54,504 bases of DNA. Source: CBCYMI01 sp965183855. Its GTDB lineage: Bacteria; Pseudomonadota; Alphaproteobacteria; Caulobacterales; Maricaulaceae. Below, one piece after another: positions 1 through 8,536 of the stretch. The stretch is taken from contig CBCYMI010000013.1 of NCBI GenBank assembly GCA_965183855.1, forward strand, positions 1 to 54,504. Reading direction: 5' to 3'. The notes under the pieces were generated by a model. That model worked only from the letters and a program-made list of their open reading frames with translations. It did not search any database and was not told the DNA's origin. The position numbers were made by a program, and so were the translations under genes. How positions within the stretch are numbered: the stretch's first letter is position 1; every line of letters starts with the position of its first letter.

Positions 1-203
1 ACTTTAATTTGTTTTGTAATGATATTAAGAGGAATTTTATGAACGTCATAGACATTTTGTGTATTTTGAGCTGTAATAGCAATAATTGCAGTCATTGCAT
101 AACCGCCCAGCATGGTGACCGTTTTTATATCGGCCTGAATGCCTGCCCCTCCACCAGAATCCGATCCTGCAATAATAAGAACACGACCATTTGACATTTT
201 CAT
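1..203 (-). CDS. thiD: Hydroxymethylpyrimidine/phosphomethylpyrimidine kinase ThiD (5' part, cut by window edge)
   Basis: ThiD phosphorylates HMP and HMP-P in thiamine diphosphate synthesis in the cytoplasm. Only the first 67 codons are in the window. They read IAGSDSGGGAGIQADIKT followed by a MLGGYAMTAI-type stretch, the highly conserved ribokinase-fold N-terminus of ThiD. The start at 203 follows an AGGAAG Shine-Dalgarno nine bases upstream; ATG at 197 is an in-frame alternative. It lies 49 bp downstream of folP on the same strand, so cotranscription is likely. The leader is identical over 22 bp to that of cpoB. A separate 3' thiD fragment lies at 37470-37666. Family call is confident; whether the gene is intact beyond the edge cannot be seen. 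Confidence 0.9.
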   Translation of the reverse strand, partial: MKMSNGRVLIIAGSDSGGGAGIQADIKTVTMLGGYAMTAIIAITAQNTQNVYDVHKIPLNIITKQIK

Positions 204-252
204 TTTTTCTAACTTCCTAAGTCTAAATTATACATAGATAAAATATAAATAT

Positions 253-1086
253 CTATTGATCCTGTTTTAGATTTGACCAGATCTTGAAGGCTTGAACCGT
301 TTCTTGTACATCATGAACTCGGATATAATCAATTCCTGATTCAAATCCCCATAAAGCAAAAGCCAAAGACCCTCCAATTCTATGCCTTACATCTTTTTGA
401 TCCGTTTGATGATCAATGTCACTAATGATTTTCTTTCTAGAAACACCAAGCAATAAAGGGGCAATTTGTTTGAATATATCCAATGATTTTAATAATATAA
501 GATTATCCTCTTTATTCTTACCAAAACCAATACCTGGATCAATAATGATATGTTTTTGTTGAATGCCAAAATCAAGAGCTCTTCTATACTGGGTTTTTAA
601 AAAATTAAAAACTTCTGATACAACATCATCATAAACAGGATTATTTTGCATTGTTTTCGGAGAACCTTTTGAATGCATTAAAATAATAGGAACATTAAGA
701 TCTTTGGCACATGATAGTGAATTTTTGGAATACGTTAAACCAGAAACATCATTCCAAATATGTGCGCCTGCTTTTATGGCAGCAATCGCAATTTCGGGTT
801 TTCTGGTGTCTATCGATAAACACAGATCAGAATAAGATGAAAGCTGTTCAATAACAGGTAAAATTCTTCTAGATTCTTCTTCCAGTTCAACAAAGTCTGC
901 ATAAGGACGCGTTGATTCTCCTCCAATATCAATAATATCAGCTCCTTGCTGGTGCATTTCCAGAGCTCTTTTAATTGCATTATCTATATTCTGATATTTT
1001 CCACCATCTGAAAAACTATCTGGAGTAATATTTAAAATACCCATGATTTTTGGTGAAATAATTTTATTGCTTGAATCCATATTCAT
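253..1086 (-). CDS. folP: Dihydropteroate synthase
   Basis: Condenses p-aminobenzoate with hydroxymethyl-dihydropterin diphosphate in folate synthesis. The 277-aa TIM-barrel protein has the usual length. Visible signatures are IMGILNITPDSFSDGG at residues 14-29 (pterin diphosphate binding), ADIIDIGGESTRP at 49-61, IIIDPGIGFGK near 183 and GVSRKKII near 217. The last is close to the GVSRKS sulfonamide-region motif. In many Alphaproteobacteria folP follows ftsH directly; here a dead insertion sequence separates the two, and thiD follows instead of glmM. The start is weakly marked: ATG at 1086 and ATG at 1080 are both possible and neither has a strong Shine-Dalgarno. Confidence 0.96.
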   Translation of the reverse strand: MNMDSSNKIISPKIMGILNITPDSFSDGGKYQNIDNAIKRALEMHQQGADIIDIGGESTRPYADFVELEEESRRILPVIEQLSSYSDLCLSIDTRKPEIAIAAIKAGAHIWNDVSGLTYSKNSLSCAKDLNVPIILMHSKGSPKTMQNNPVYDDVVSEVFNFLKTQYRRALDFGIQQKHIIIDPGIGFGKNKEDNLILLKSLDIFKQIAPLLLGVSRKKIISDIDHQTDQKDVRHRIGGSLAFALWGFESGIDYIRVHDVQETVQAFKIWSNLKQDQ

Positions 1087-1199
1087 AATAGCATAATTGC
1101 TGAATTTTCTATCTAGATCAATTGATTTTATACAATATTATATGAATAAACAAACAAAGATATAATAAAAATAAGAAAGAGACCGTCTCATTTAATTAA

Positions 1200-1855
1200 T
1201 TGATATATTGGTTAACCCATTATTTTATTAAGCTCAATTGCGTTTTTGGTTTTGAAGCATTAAACCACCAGGTATATTTCTTCAAGAACACCCCAAAATG
1301 CTCTTTGGCTGTACTCTTAAATTTCGTGCTTGTGGTTGACGTTTGCTCGGGTTCCAAAAATTCTCAACTTGCATTGATGTAATTTATGCTTTTCTGCAAA
1401 TAACTTTGAAAGGGGAGACAAAGAGTGCTTAAAACTGCTTACATCCAATGCATGATACACCCAAACACTCCGTATAAACAATGCGATCTGAAATCACTTT
1501 GCATTCAATAATGGATATGAATATCCCACTATTGGAAATATTATATTTATGGATCATTTTCGAATATATCCTGTTGTTGCGCTTTAACAAACCAAAAATG
1601 CTCACACCTTTCCTGCTACACCTCTTGCATGCCGAATTTTGCGAATGCCAGTCAAAACATCTTTCGGCAACTTCAATCTCACTACCGAAATTTTTATGAG
1701 ATTTCCGCTCTATTTAAAAGGCAATCCTTTCGCAAAATCATCGGAAATAATAGATCTATGTCTTGCAATGTACACCAACCCGTTTAATTGCATAATCTGC
1801 TGTTATACCTATAACAAATTATTCTATCAGCTTCTCTTGTTTTTCTTTTCTTAAA
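1200..1855 (-). mobile_element. Decayed IS1595-family (IS1016-like) transposase remnant
   Basis: No single frame is open, but reading the minus strand across frames recovers a whole small DDE transposase of this group. In order: KQEKLIE-stop-FVIGITADYAIKRVGV near 1842-1790, IYYFR-stop-FCERIAFK, an EIEV-like stretch near 1680, VSIFGLLKRNNRIYSKM near 1600, DRIVYTE near 1480, SSFKHSLSPLSKLFAEK near 1430, ENFWN at 1365-1351, and KEHFGVFLKKYTWWFN ending near 1240. At least two frameshifts and several stops are present, so it is inactive. About 650 bp of coding length fits IS1016-like elements. The terminal repeats are no longer clear: GTCTCATTTAA near 1187 and GTCCCAGACAA near 1900 match only partly. 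The family call rests on motif order. Confidence 0.8.
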
Positions 1856-2352
1856 ATCTGCTCTTTCTCATCTCATTTCAGATAATAACGGTTGTCTGGG
1901 ACAAACACTAATTTTTTGTCAGGAAGGCTATAATGCCCATATGGTTTCTTTTAACATAAGAATTAGGATTATAAGGCAAGCTTGTCTGCTTAAAAAAACC
2001 TAAAAAGATACACATTCAAACAAAGATAAAATAAATTTTATCTTTGTTTGAAATAATAATGTATGCGATGAATAATAAATGAATCTTTCCAATAAAGCAT
2101 TTCTGGTATAAAAAAATCATTCTTACTCTAGAGTGTTTTATTAAATATAGATTAAAGACAAGAAGTGAAAAACTATTTTGAAACTTAACAGATGATAAAA
2201 CTAATTATATCTGAGATTGCTTCCTGCTTATTATAATAAAACATAATCTTCTTCTAATTAATCTATTATTAGACAGATAAAAAGCACAAGCTCAGATTTT
2301 TGGAAGCAACGTAGAAAAACTCTGGGTTTTATAGTAAAAACAGAATGTTTTT
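1856..2352. other. AT-rich spacer downstream of ftsH
   Basis: No gene seen. It contains the right flank of the IS remnant and the perfect inverted repeat at 2015-2052. Short open stretches on either strand have no recognisable protein features or ribosome binding sites. Confidence 0.6.
2015..2052. repeat. Perfect 18-bp inverted repeat, 2-base centre
   Basis: Arms TTCAAACAAAGATAAAAT at 2015-2032 and its exact reverse complement at 2035-2052 are separated by AA. The stem is very AT-rich. On the minus strand the hairpin lies about 300 bases past the ftsH stop and a short T tract (TCTTTTT) follows about seven bases later. A role as the ftsH transcript end is possible but not shown. It could also be a leftover mobile-element structure. 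Confidence 0.7.
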
Positions 2353-4275
2353 CTAAGTTTCCATTTGTGGTTTTTGGAGAAGAAAGTTTGCCAGATGGTT
2401 TTTCTTACTTCCCGTTGTTGGCAATGCAGAACCTGGCTGTTTTTGAGAAGGTGGCGTATTATCATTCCTTTTTGGAAGTTTCTTATATTTTAATAACTCA
2501 TTAATTTCCTGACCTGTTAATGTCTCATATTCAAGAAGTGTTTTTGCTAACATATGCAAATCATCAATCTTTTCTTTGAGAATACGCTGAGCTGTTTTTA
2601 ATCCTTGTTCTACAAGCCTATGAATCTCAGAATCAATTTTTTGGGCTGTTTGTTCAGAAACATTTTGTGTTCTAGATACAGAGTGTCCTAAAAAGACTTC
2701 ATCTTGATTTTCTCCATATGCAACCGTTCCCAATTCTTCAGAAAATCCCCATTGTGTCACCATGGCACGTGATAGTCGCGTTGCCTGTTCAATGTCGGAA
2801 GATGCACCTGAAGTTACTTTTTCTGATCCAAAAATAAGCTCTTCAGCAACACGTCCTCCCATCATAATTGATAGACGAGATGTCATTTGTTCATACGTCA
2901 TAGATAACTGATCACGCTCTGGTAATTGCATAACCATGCCAAGAGCTCTTCCTCTTGGTATAATCGTCGCTTTATGAACAGGGTCTGCCGCAGGCACATT
3001 AAGGGCAACAATTGCATGTCCTCCTTCATGATAGGCTGTTAAACGTTTTTCATCTTCTGTCATTACCATGGATTTGCGTTCAGGTCCCATCATGACCTTA
3101 TCTTTTGCATTTTCAAGATCTGACATGCTAACCAATTTTTTTCCTTTACGAGCAGCCCCTAAAGCGGCTTCATTGACCAAACTTGCCAAATCAGCACCTG
3201 AAAAGCCAGGAGTTCCCCGTGCAATTACTCTTGGATCAACATCATCTGCCAGTGGAACTTTTCTCATATGGACACGTAAGATAGCCTCTCGCCCTTTAAT
3301 GTCTGGATTGGGAACAATGATTTGTCGATCAAATCGACCCGGTCTTAATAAAGCAGGATCCAACACATCAGGTCGATTGGTTGCAGCAAGCAATATAATG
3401 CCTTCATTGGTTTCAAAACCATCCATTTCAACTAAAAGCTGGTTGAGTGTTTGTTCCCTTTCATCATTACCACCACCAAGTCCTGCACCCCTATGTCTTC
3501 CAACTGCATCAATCTCATCAATGAAAATAATACAGGGAGCACTTTTTTTTGCCTGTTCAAACATATCACGCACACGACTTGCGCCAACGCCAACAAACAT
3601 TTCAACAAAGTCTGATCCTGAAATAGAAAAAAAAGGAACTTCTGCTTCTCCTGCAACAGAGCGAGCCAGTAATGTCTTACCTGTTCCTGGAGGACCTATC
3701 AGCAATCCACCTTTTGGGATTGTACCACCTAATTTCTGAAATTTATGAGGATCTTTTAAAAAATCAACAATTTCAGAAAGTTCTTCCTTTGCTTCATCCA
3801 CTCCTGCAACATCGTTAAATGTAACACGCCCTTGTTGTTCCGTTAATAGTTTAGCTTTTGATTTTCCAAATCCCATTGCAGACTTTCCACCACTCTGCAT
3901 TTGCCGAAAAACATAGAACCAAACAGCAATTAACAGTAAAATTGGAAACCAGTTTACAAATATTGTAAACAAGGTAGAGCCACTTTTATCTGCAGGCTTT
4001 ACTTCAATATCAACGCCTTTTTTGCGCAGCTCAGAAATCATGTTGTTATCTTTCGGGGTATAAACAACAGCATTTGCTCCATCTGACAGTTTTACATTAA
4101 CCTTTAAATCTTCAATCTCAACACGAGATACTTTTCCTGATGAAACAGAATCTAGAAATTGAGAATAGGTTAAGGTCTTTGTATTTGCTGTTTTTGCTTT
4201 ATTAATAAGAACATTATAGGCAATAATCGCAATTAAGGTGATAAATACCCAAATAATAATATGATTTACTTTCAT
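2353..4275 (-). CDS. ftsH: ATP-dependent zinc metalloprotease FtsH
   Basis: Membrane-anchored AAA+ protease that degrades misfolded membrane proteins and regulators. The 640-aa product has the normal order: TM1 at about 6-24, a periplasmic domain, TM2 at about 103-123, and the AAA module with Walker A GPPGTGKT (194-201), Walker B IIFIDEID (249-256) and the second region of homology around 298-318. The zinc site HEGGH is at 416-420, and the downstream Asp ligand is in the SGASSDIEQAT segment near 494. Glycine replaces the commoner Ala in HEAGH, which does not affect the metal ligands. It is downstream of tilS, as in many alphas, but separated by about 450 bp that probably hold its own promoter. 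Confidence 0.98.
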   Translation of the reverse strand: MKVNHIIIWVFITLIAIIAYNVLINKAKTANTKTLTYSQFLDSVSSGKVSRVEIEDLKVNVKLSDGANAVVYTPKDNNMISELRKKGVDIEVKPADKSGSTLFTIFVNWFPILLLIAVWFYVFRQMQSGGKSAMGFGKSKAKLLTEQQGRVTFNDVAGVDEAKEELSEIVDFLKDPHKFQKLGGTIPKGGLLIGPPGTGKTLLARSVAGEAEVPFFSISGSDFVEMFVGVGASRVRDMFEQAKKSAPCIIFIDEIDAVGRHRGAGLGGGNDEREQTLNQLLVEMDGFETNEGIILLAATNRPDVLDPALLRPGRFDRQIIVPNPDIKGREAILRVHMRKVPLADDVDPRVIARGTPGFSGADLASLVNEAALGAARKGKKLVSMSDLENAKDKVMMGPERKSMVMTEDEKRLTAYHEGGHAIVALNVPAADPVHKATIIPRGRALGMVMQLPERDQLSMTYEQMTSRLSIMMGGRVAEELIFGSEKVTSGASSDIEQATRLSRAMVTQWGFSEELGTVAYGENQDEVFLGHSVSRTQNVSEQTAQKIDSEIHRLVEQGLKTAQRILKEKIDDLHMLAKTLLEYETLTGQEINELLKYKKLPKRNDNTPPSQKQPGSALPTTGSKKNHLANFLLQKPQMET

Positions 4276-4728
4276 TTTACGGATACCTTTTTAAAACGCT
4301 GCACATAAATACAATACATGCCACATATGATATGCCACCTGTTCTTATAACTCAAACGGATCGGCTCATCTCTATGCGCTATATATAAGCCATGTACAAA
4401 AATCGTGCTTTTCCAACTCGTATTTTATAACAGAATTTACCTAATAATTCTACCTAAATATAATTATTTAATGAATGGTCAATCGCTCAACAGGGTAACA
4501 CATCTAATTATAAAATGGGAATAAGATACATAAATTGCAAGACTCCATCTTTAAAAAATAATTTTTATGAACGATACTATACTTATTAAATATTAGTTTT
4601 TCATTATTCTTCCAGTATTTAATTAAAAAATCAATTCTCAATCTTCATTTGTTCAACAAATCATTTATTTCGTATAAATAAATGGTTAATCCAGTGAAAA
4701 AGCGATCTTCAATACAATAGAATAAATC
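4276..4728. other. Spacer between tilS and ftsH
   Basis: Very AT-rich 450 bp with no supported gene. It must contain the 5' region of ftsH (minus strand). A weak sigma70-like pair, TTGTAC and CATAGA 17 bases apart, can be read near 4375-4405 on the minus strand, but in such AT-rich DNA this is not reliable. Confidence 0.4.
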
Positions 4729-4930
4729 TTAAATAAGGGCAGAGTTTTCGTTTCGTGTAATGAAATCAATATGCGGAATTGCAATTAAATGATCTCCCCT
4801 CCAAAAACACGGAAGACTAGAGCGAACAGCTAAAGGAATTTTTTTTAGCTTTTGTTTATATTCTTTAGGCAACTGCATTTTTGCAGATTCTGTCAAAGGA
4901 GAAACATGGATCTGTTTTGAAAAAATGCCA
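4729..4930 (-). pseudogene. tilS: Detached 3' end of tilS in the +1 frame
   Basis: This stretch continues tilS after the frameshift. It reads HVSPLTESAKMQLPKEY then KIPLAVRSSLPCFWRGDHLIAIPHIDF, matching the conserved end of the TilS C-terminal domain (Leu-Pro, Trp, Gly-Asp, Pro-His pattern). It has no start of its own within the homologous part. A 98-codon open frame can be drawn from 5025, but its first 30 residues are only the shifted reading of the upstream TilS sequence, so it is not an independent gene. Confidence 0.75.
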
Positions 4931-6658
4931 ATTAAAAAAACGACCATCCCAAATAAAAACCCGACATTCATCTTGTTTATAAACGAGGTGAATCTGTTGA
5001 TTGCTTGTTTTTTTAGGATATTCATACGTATGTTTTTGTATAATCTCCTGTGTTAAATTTTGGAGTGCTTTTCTCTCTATTATACAAGATTGCTTCATTA
5101 AAAAATTATTCTTAATCTTGCTATAATTACCCAATATAAAAACATTATTGTTCTGATGGTGTATTTCTTCATTTGATACAATATTGCCTTTTAAAGATGA
5201 TAGAGTGTGTTTATCTATATTTCTATTTTGTTTCTTATTGGAAAGCATATATTGGATTGGCAAATAATCCTGTTTAAATTTTTCTTGAAAAATCGATTGG
5301 CAAGATGAAATCAAATCTGGTCTTGATAGATTTGCTTTATCGTTTTGATTGTTAGAATAACGCTTTGTGTAATCCCCTAAAAAAGGATTAAAAAGAGGTG
5401 CTGAATCTCGACAAAGAATCCAGTTTTGTTGCCAAAAAGAAATTCTGGCTCCATTAAGAGTTGCTCCTTTAAAGTCAGAATCTGTTCGTAATTTCCGAGC
5501 TAAATTTGATATGCTTTTTGATGAAGGAACACGCATTTGACCAGAAACACAGGATATCAGTACGGCTAATATAGACTCGTTAACAGAAACAGGTGTTTTA
5601 TATAACCAGTTTTTAGAAAGAATAAAATATCCTTCCTGATAATATTCAATTCCGTTAAAATGAAAAAATGAACGAAATTCTTGTTTTAAATTAATTAATT
5701 GAGAGAAAAAATCTCTACATGTCTCTCGCGAGGATAAGGAAAGAGATTGATTAAAAGCAGAATATAGTTTGATCTGGTACATTAAGAATTGACGAATTCG
5801 GCTTATATTGAGATTTCTTTGTTTTTGAATAGGCCGAGTTTTTTCTTCTGCATTTTCTATATAGGAGGTAAAAGAAATCTGTTCGGTTAAAAAATAAAGT
5901 ATTATCTTTTCTTCATACCGTTTTAAAAAATTTATTTTTTGCAGAAAATCTAGAAAAGTTTCAGATTTGAAATTAAATTCAGAAGACCAATTGGCTAATC
6001 TTTTTCGCCAACGGACACGTTCAAAAACAGGATTTGTATTTGATAAATCTTCAACCCAATTAATATTATTATCTCTCAAATAAGTTCTTAGACAAAACCG
6101 CTTAATATCCAATAAAGGACGATAAATTGCAACACCATAACCCTCAGGCCAAACAGGGCATGCATTTATCATTTGCATAGCCGCCATTCCTTGCCATTTT
6201 TTACTGGAAGAAAACCGCATCATCCCAGTTTCAATTTGATCATTAAGAGTGTGTGCTGTCACAAGAATTGTACCACCGCATGCTAAAATTGCCTGTGACA
6301 TTAATTTGTAACGTGCAATTCTGGCATGTTTTTGAATTCCTGTTTTTGGCTTTTTTCCTTTCCAAAAAAGCAAAAAGGCACGAAGTCCAAGCGTTCTGGC
6401 AAGCTCTATAACAAACTGAGATTGTTGATAACTATCTGTTCTTAACCCATGATCCACTGTCAGTACAATTAATTCACAATGGCGGTTTTGCTTTTGCCAG
6501 CCTGCCATTAAATATAATAATGCTACGGAATCACTTCCCCCTGAACAAGCAATACCAATAGGTCCTCTCATTCTTGAAAATAAATTAGTAAACCTTTTAT
6601 AAACAAACTTTTCCAATTCAGTATTATAATGTGCATTTTGCACGCTGGATCTCTGCAT
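4865..6658 (-). CDS. tilS: tRNA(Ile)-lysidine synthase TilS, C-terminus frameshifted
   Basis: TilS ligates lysine to C34 of the tRNA-Ile that reads AUA, an essential step for decoding isoleucine codons. The PP-loop SGGSDS is at residues 39-44 after an IACSGG strand, followed by the VDHGLR element near 87, so the catalytic N-domain is intact. The frame closes at 597 aa inside the C-terminal TilS domain, just after WDGRFF. The next frame continues for about 60 residues with LPCFWRGDHLIAIPH, the usual TilS end. One extra base in an A7 (4934-4940) or A6 (4920-4925) run explains this; removing it gives 642 aa. The start overlaps the cpoB 3' end by 35 bp. A shortened but active enzyme is possible because the N-domain is complete. 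Confidence 0.9.
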   Translation of the reverse strand: MQRSSVQNAHYNTELEKFVYKRFTNLFSRMRGPIGIACSGGSDSVALLYLMAGWQKQNRHCELIVLTVDHGLRTDSYQQSQFVIELARTLGLRAFLLFWKGKKPKTGIQKHARIARYKLMSQAILACGGTILVTAHTLNDQIETGMMRFSSSKKWQGMAAMQMINACPVWPEGYGVAIYRPLLDIKRFCLRTYLRDNNINWVEDLSNTNPVFERVRWRKRLANWSSEFNFKSETFLDFLQKINFLKRYEEKIILYFLTEQISFTSYIENAEEKTRPIQKQRNLNISRIRQFLMYQIKLYSAFNQSLSLSSRETCRDFFSQLINLKQEFRSFFHFNGIEYYQEGYFILSKNWLYKTPVSVNESILAVLISCVSGQMRVPSSKSISNLARKLRTDSDFKGATLNGARISFWQQNWILCRDSAPLFNPFLGDYTKRYSNNQNDKANLSRPDLISSCQSIFQEKFKQDYLPIQYMLSNKKQNRNIDKHTLSSLKGNIVSNEEIHHQNNNVFILGNYSKIKNNFLMKQSCIIERKALQNLTQEIIQKHTYEYPKKTSNQQIHLVYKQDECRVFIWDGRFFNWHFFKTDPCFSFDRICKNAVA

Positions 6659-7529
6659 TTGCCTTTTCTTTAATCTCTATTTTTACATTTGGATATTGTG
6701 TAAAAAATTCTTTTAATGTCTTGCATCCTTCCTGTTTCTCACCCATGGCAGAAAGAGAAGATCCCAGCATAATCATTGCTTCAGGTGCATATTTTGTTTG
6801 CATGTCTTGTTTTAAAGATTGAATATAAGAAGAAGCTGCTTTTTTATAATAGGACTGAATATAATATATTTCTCCTAACCAATAATAAGCTTCTGCACGA
6901 TCTGGGTGTGTTGAATACTTTGAAAGCAAGGTTTCAAAAGCTTTTCCTGCTTGAATGAACTCTCCTTCTTTGAGCAGTCTTTTTGCCTGTTGAAAATCCT
7001 GAACTGAATTAGATGATTTGCTTTCATTGAAGTTAGGTGATGTCTTTTCTGGTGCTTGTTTTTTTTGATCAGAAGCTTTATTTTCTATATCTGGCTTCGT
7101 TGAAGAATCAGGCTTTGAATTTAATAGGTCAATAGGAGTATTAGAAGTTTGCCGAGAATCTGTAACAGATTTCTGATCTTGACTATAATGATTATCTTTA
7201 GAAACAGACAAATTCCTATTCTTATTTGATTTTATTAAATCAGAAATTTCTTTTTTTAAACCATTCTTTTCAAATTCCAGTTTTTCTATACGCCCTTGAT
7301 TTTTATGCATTTGGTTTTCAATAAGATTTAGGCGATCCATTAATTTCTCAATTAATTGAGTTTTATATTTATTTTGTTCTTTTGAAATACGTAAATCTTC
7401 TTCCAGATTTTGAATTTTAAATTCAGCTTGATTTAATCTATACGCCAACTCTTTACGGCTTTGTGCCATGCTGGAGATCTGTATAAAGCCCAATAATATA
7501 AAAACAAAAATATTTGAGATTGCCTTCAT
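6624..7529 (-). CDS. cpoB: Cell division coordinator CpoB (YbgF), periplasmic TPR protein
   Basis: CpoB acts in the periplasm with Tol-Pal to couple outer-membrane constriction with septal peptidoglycan synthesis. From the ATG at 7529 the product is 301 aa. It has a signal peptide (MKAISNIFVFILLGF...SSMA), a trimerising coiled coil of about 70 residues rich in Leu, Glu and Lys, a polar linker, and C-terminal TPR repeats (AYYWLGEIYYIQSYYKKAA and following). An upstream in-frame ATG at 7565 would put a charged stretch before the signal peptide; the ATG at 7529 is preferred because AGGAAG lies nine bases before it. Seventh gene of the tol block; its 3' end overlaps tilS. Confidence 0.93.
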   Translation of the reverse strand: MKAISNIFVFILLGFIQISSMAQSRKELAYRLNQAEFKIQNLEEDLRISKEQNKYKTQLIEKLMDRLNLIENQMHKNQGRIEKLEFEKNGLKKEISDLIKSNKNRNLSVSKDNHYSQDQKSVTDSRQTSNTPIDLLNSKPDSSTKPDIENKASDQKKQAPEKTSPNFNESKSSNSVQDFQQAKRLLKEGEFIQAGKAFETLLSKYSTHPDRAEAYYWLGEIYYIQSYYKKAASSYIQSLKQDMQTKYAPEAMIMLGSSLSAMGEKQEGCKTLKEFFTQYPNVKIEIKEKANAEIQRAKCTL

Positions 7530-7754
7530 TTTTTCTAACTTCCTAAATCTTCTATTAATTTTCATCTAACTGTTTCAATCAATGAAACTATAACCTTTTA
7601 AATCTATCAGATTAATAGAAAACAGATCTTAAAAAAAAGGATGCATACTGTCTACCAATATTGGACAATTTCCTGATTGAATTAAAAAAATCGATCTCTG
7701 TCTACTTGATAGATAAAAATAATACCTTTACAATAAAAGATCCAAAGATAAGAT

Positions 7755-8345
7755 TTAACCCGTATTATGATCCTGTTTTAATTGTGTGTGTGCATTCCGA
7801 TTAACGGACCATGCAGCTGGATTCGATTCTGGATTAACAGGACGCTCTTTTCCATAGGATATTGTCGTAATACGGTAAGGTGCAACCCCTTGTGAAATAA
7901 GATAGCTCTTTGCGCTCTCAGCACGCCTTGCTCCTAAAGCCAGATTATACTCACGCGTTCCTCTTTCATCACAGTTTCCTGCAATTTCAATCCGAAGAGA
8001 AGGATATTTATCTAACCAATTTGCTTGTCTTTTTAGAATATTTTTTGCTTTTTCGGTTAATGAAAAACTATCATAGTCAAAAAAGACTCTATCCCCTATA
8101 TTGAGCTGAAAATCTGCAACGCTCCCTTGAACAATATTATTATAGGGAGAGGCTTGTTTTTCAATTGGCTGTTGCCTGACGGTTTTGGAAGTATTATCTT
8201 GCGTGTGTTGATGTTTGTTTATAGAAGGATCAGATTGATGATTCCAGACTGTATTTGTCTCCGCAGGAGGTTTTCTTTTATGCTTTGATGAGCATGCTGT
8301 TATAATACAGAGCCCCATCAGAATATATAGTATTCTCAAATACAT
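7755..8345 (-). CDS. pal: Peptidoglycan-associated lipoprotein Pal
   Basis: Outer-membrane lipoprotein that binds peptidoglycan and TolB, completing the Tol-Pal machine. The 196-aa precursor has a short lipoprotein signal with lipobox ITAC, Cys18 being the acylated residue (LspA, encoded at 29414, would cleave there). A low-complexity linker follows to about residue 75. The OmpA-like domain has the Pal signature GNCDERGTREYNLALGARRA, with the Asp and Arg that contact meso-diaminopimelate, and ends in SVNRNAHTQL, near the usual NRRAH. ATG at 8345 has AAGGAAA upstream. Between tolB and cpoB, the standard position. Confidence 0.97.
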   Translation of the reverse strand: MYLRILYILMGLCIITACSSKHKRKPPAETNTVWNHQSDPSINKHQHTQDNTSKTVRQQPIEKQASPYNNIVQGSVADFQLNIGDRVFFDYDSFSLTEKAKNILKRQANWLDKYPSLRIEIAGNCDERGTREYNLALGARRAESAKSYLISQGVAPYRITTISYGKERPVNPESNPAAWSVNRNAHTQLKQDHNTG

Positions 8346-8536
8346 TTTAATTTCCTTATTTTCTGCTCTTTAATTAATGTTAATTTCTATTTATAGCTTA
8401 TCAGGAGTGTTTTTATGTATCGTGTATATTAGTATTCTTAAAAATACTTTGTTATTTATAATATTTCATAGGTTTAGAAAATATGAAGATTTATTTTAAT
8501 TCATCTAAAGTGCAGAATAGTTCCTTCATGATTGTA

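Noticed and set aside
9..194. 61-codon plus-strand frame at the left edge
   Set aside because: Antisense to thiD, whose conserved N-terminus is unmistakable on the minus strand.
1200..1854. Three plus-strand frames of 60-72 codons
   Set aside because: They lie opposite the decayed transposase, which reads on the minus strand.
3068..3739. 223-codon plus-strand frame opposite ftsH
   Set aside because: Antisense to the conserved AAA module; no ribosome binding site and no protein family features.
4729..5025. 98-codon minus-strand frame as an independent small protein
   Set aside because: Its second half is the TilS C-terminus in the shifted frame; the first half is the out-of-frame reading of tilS.
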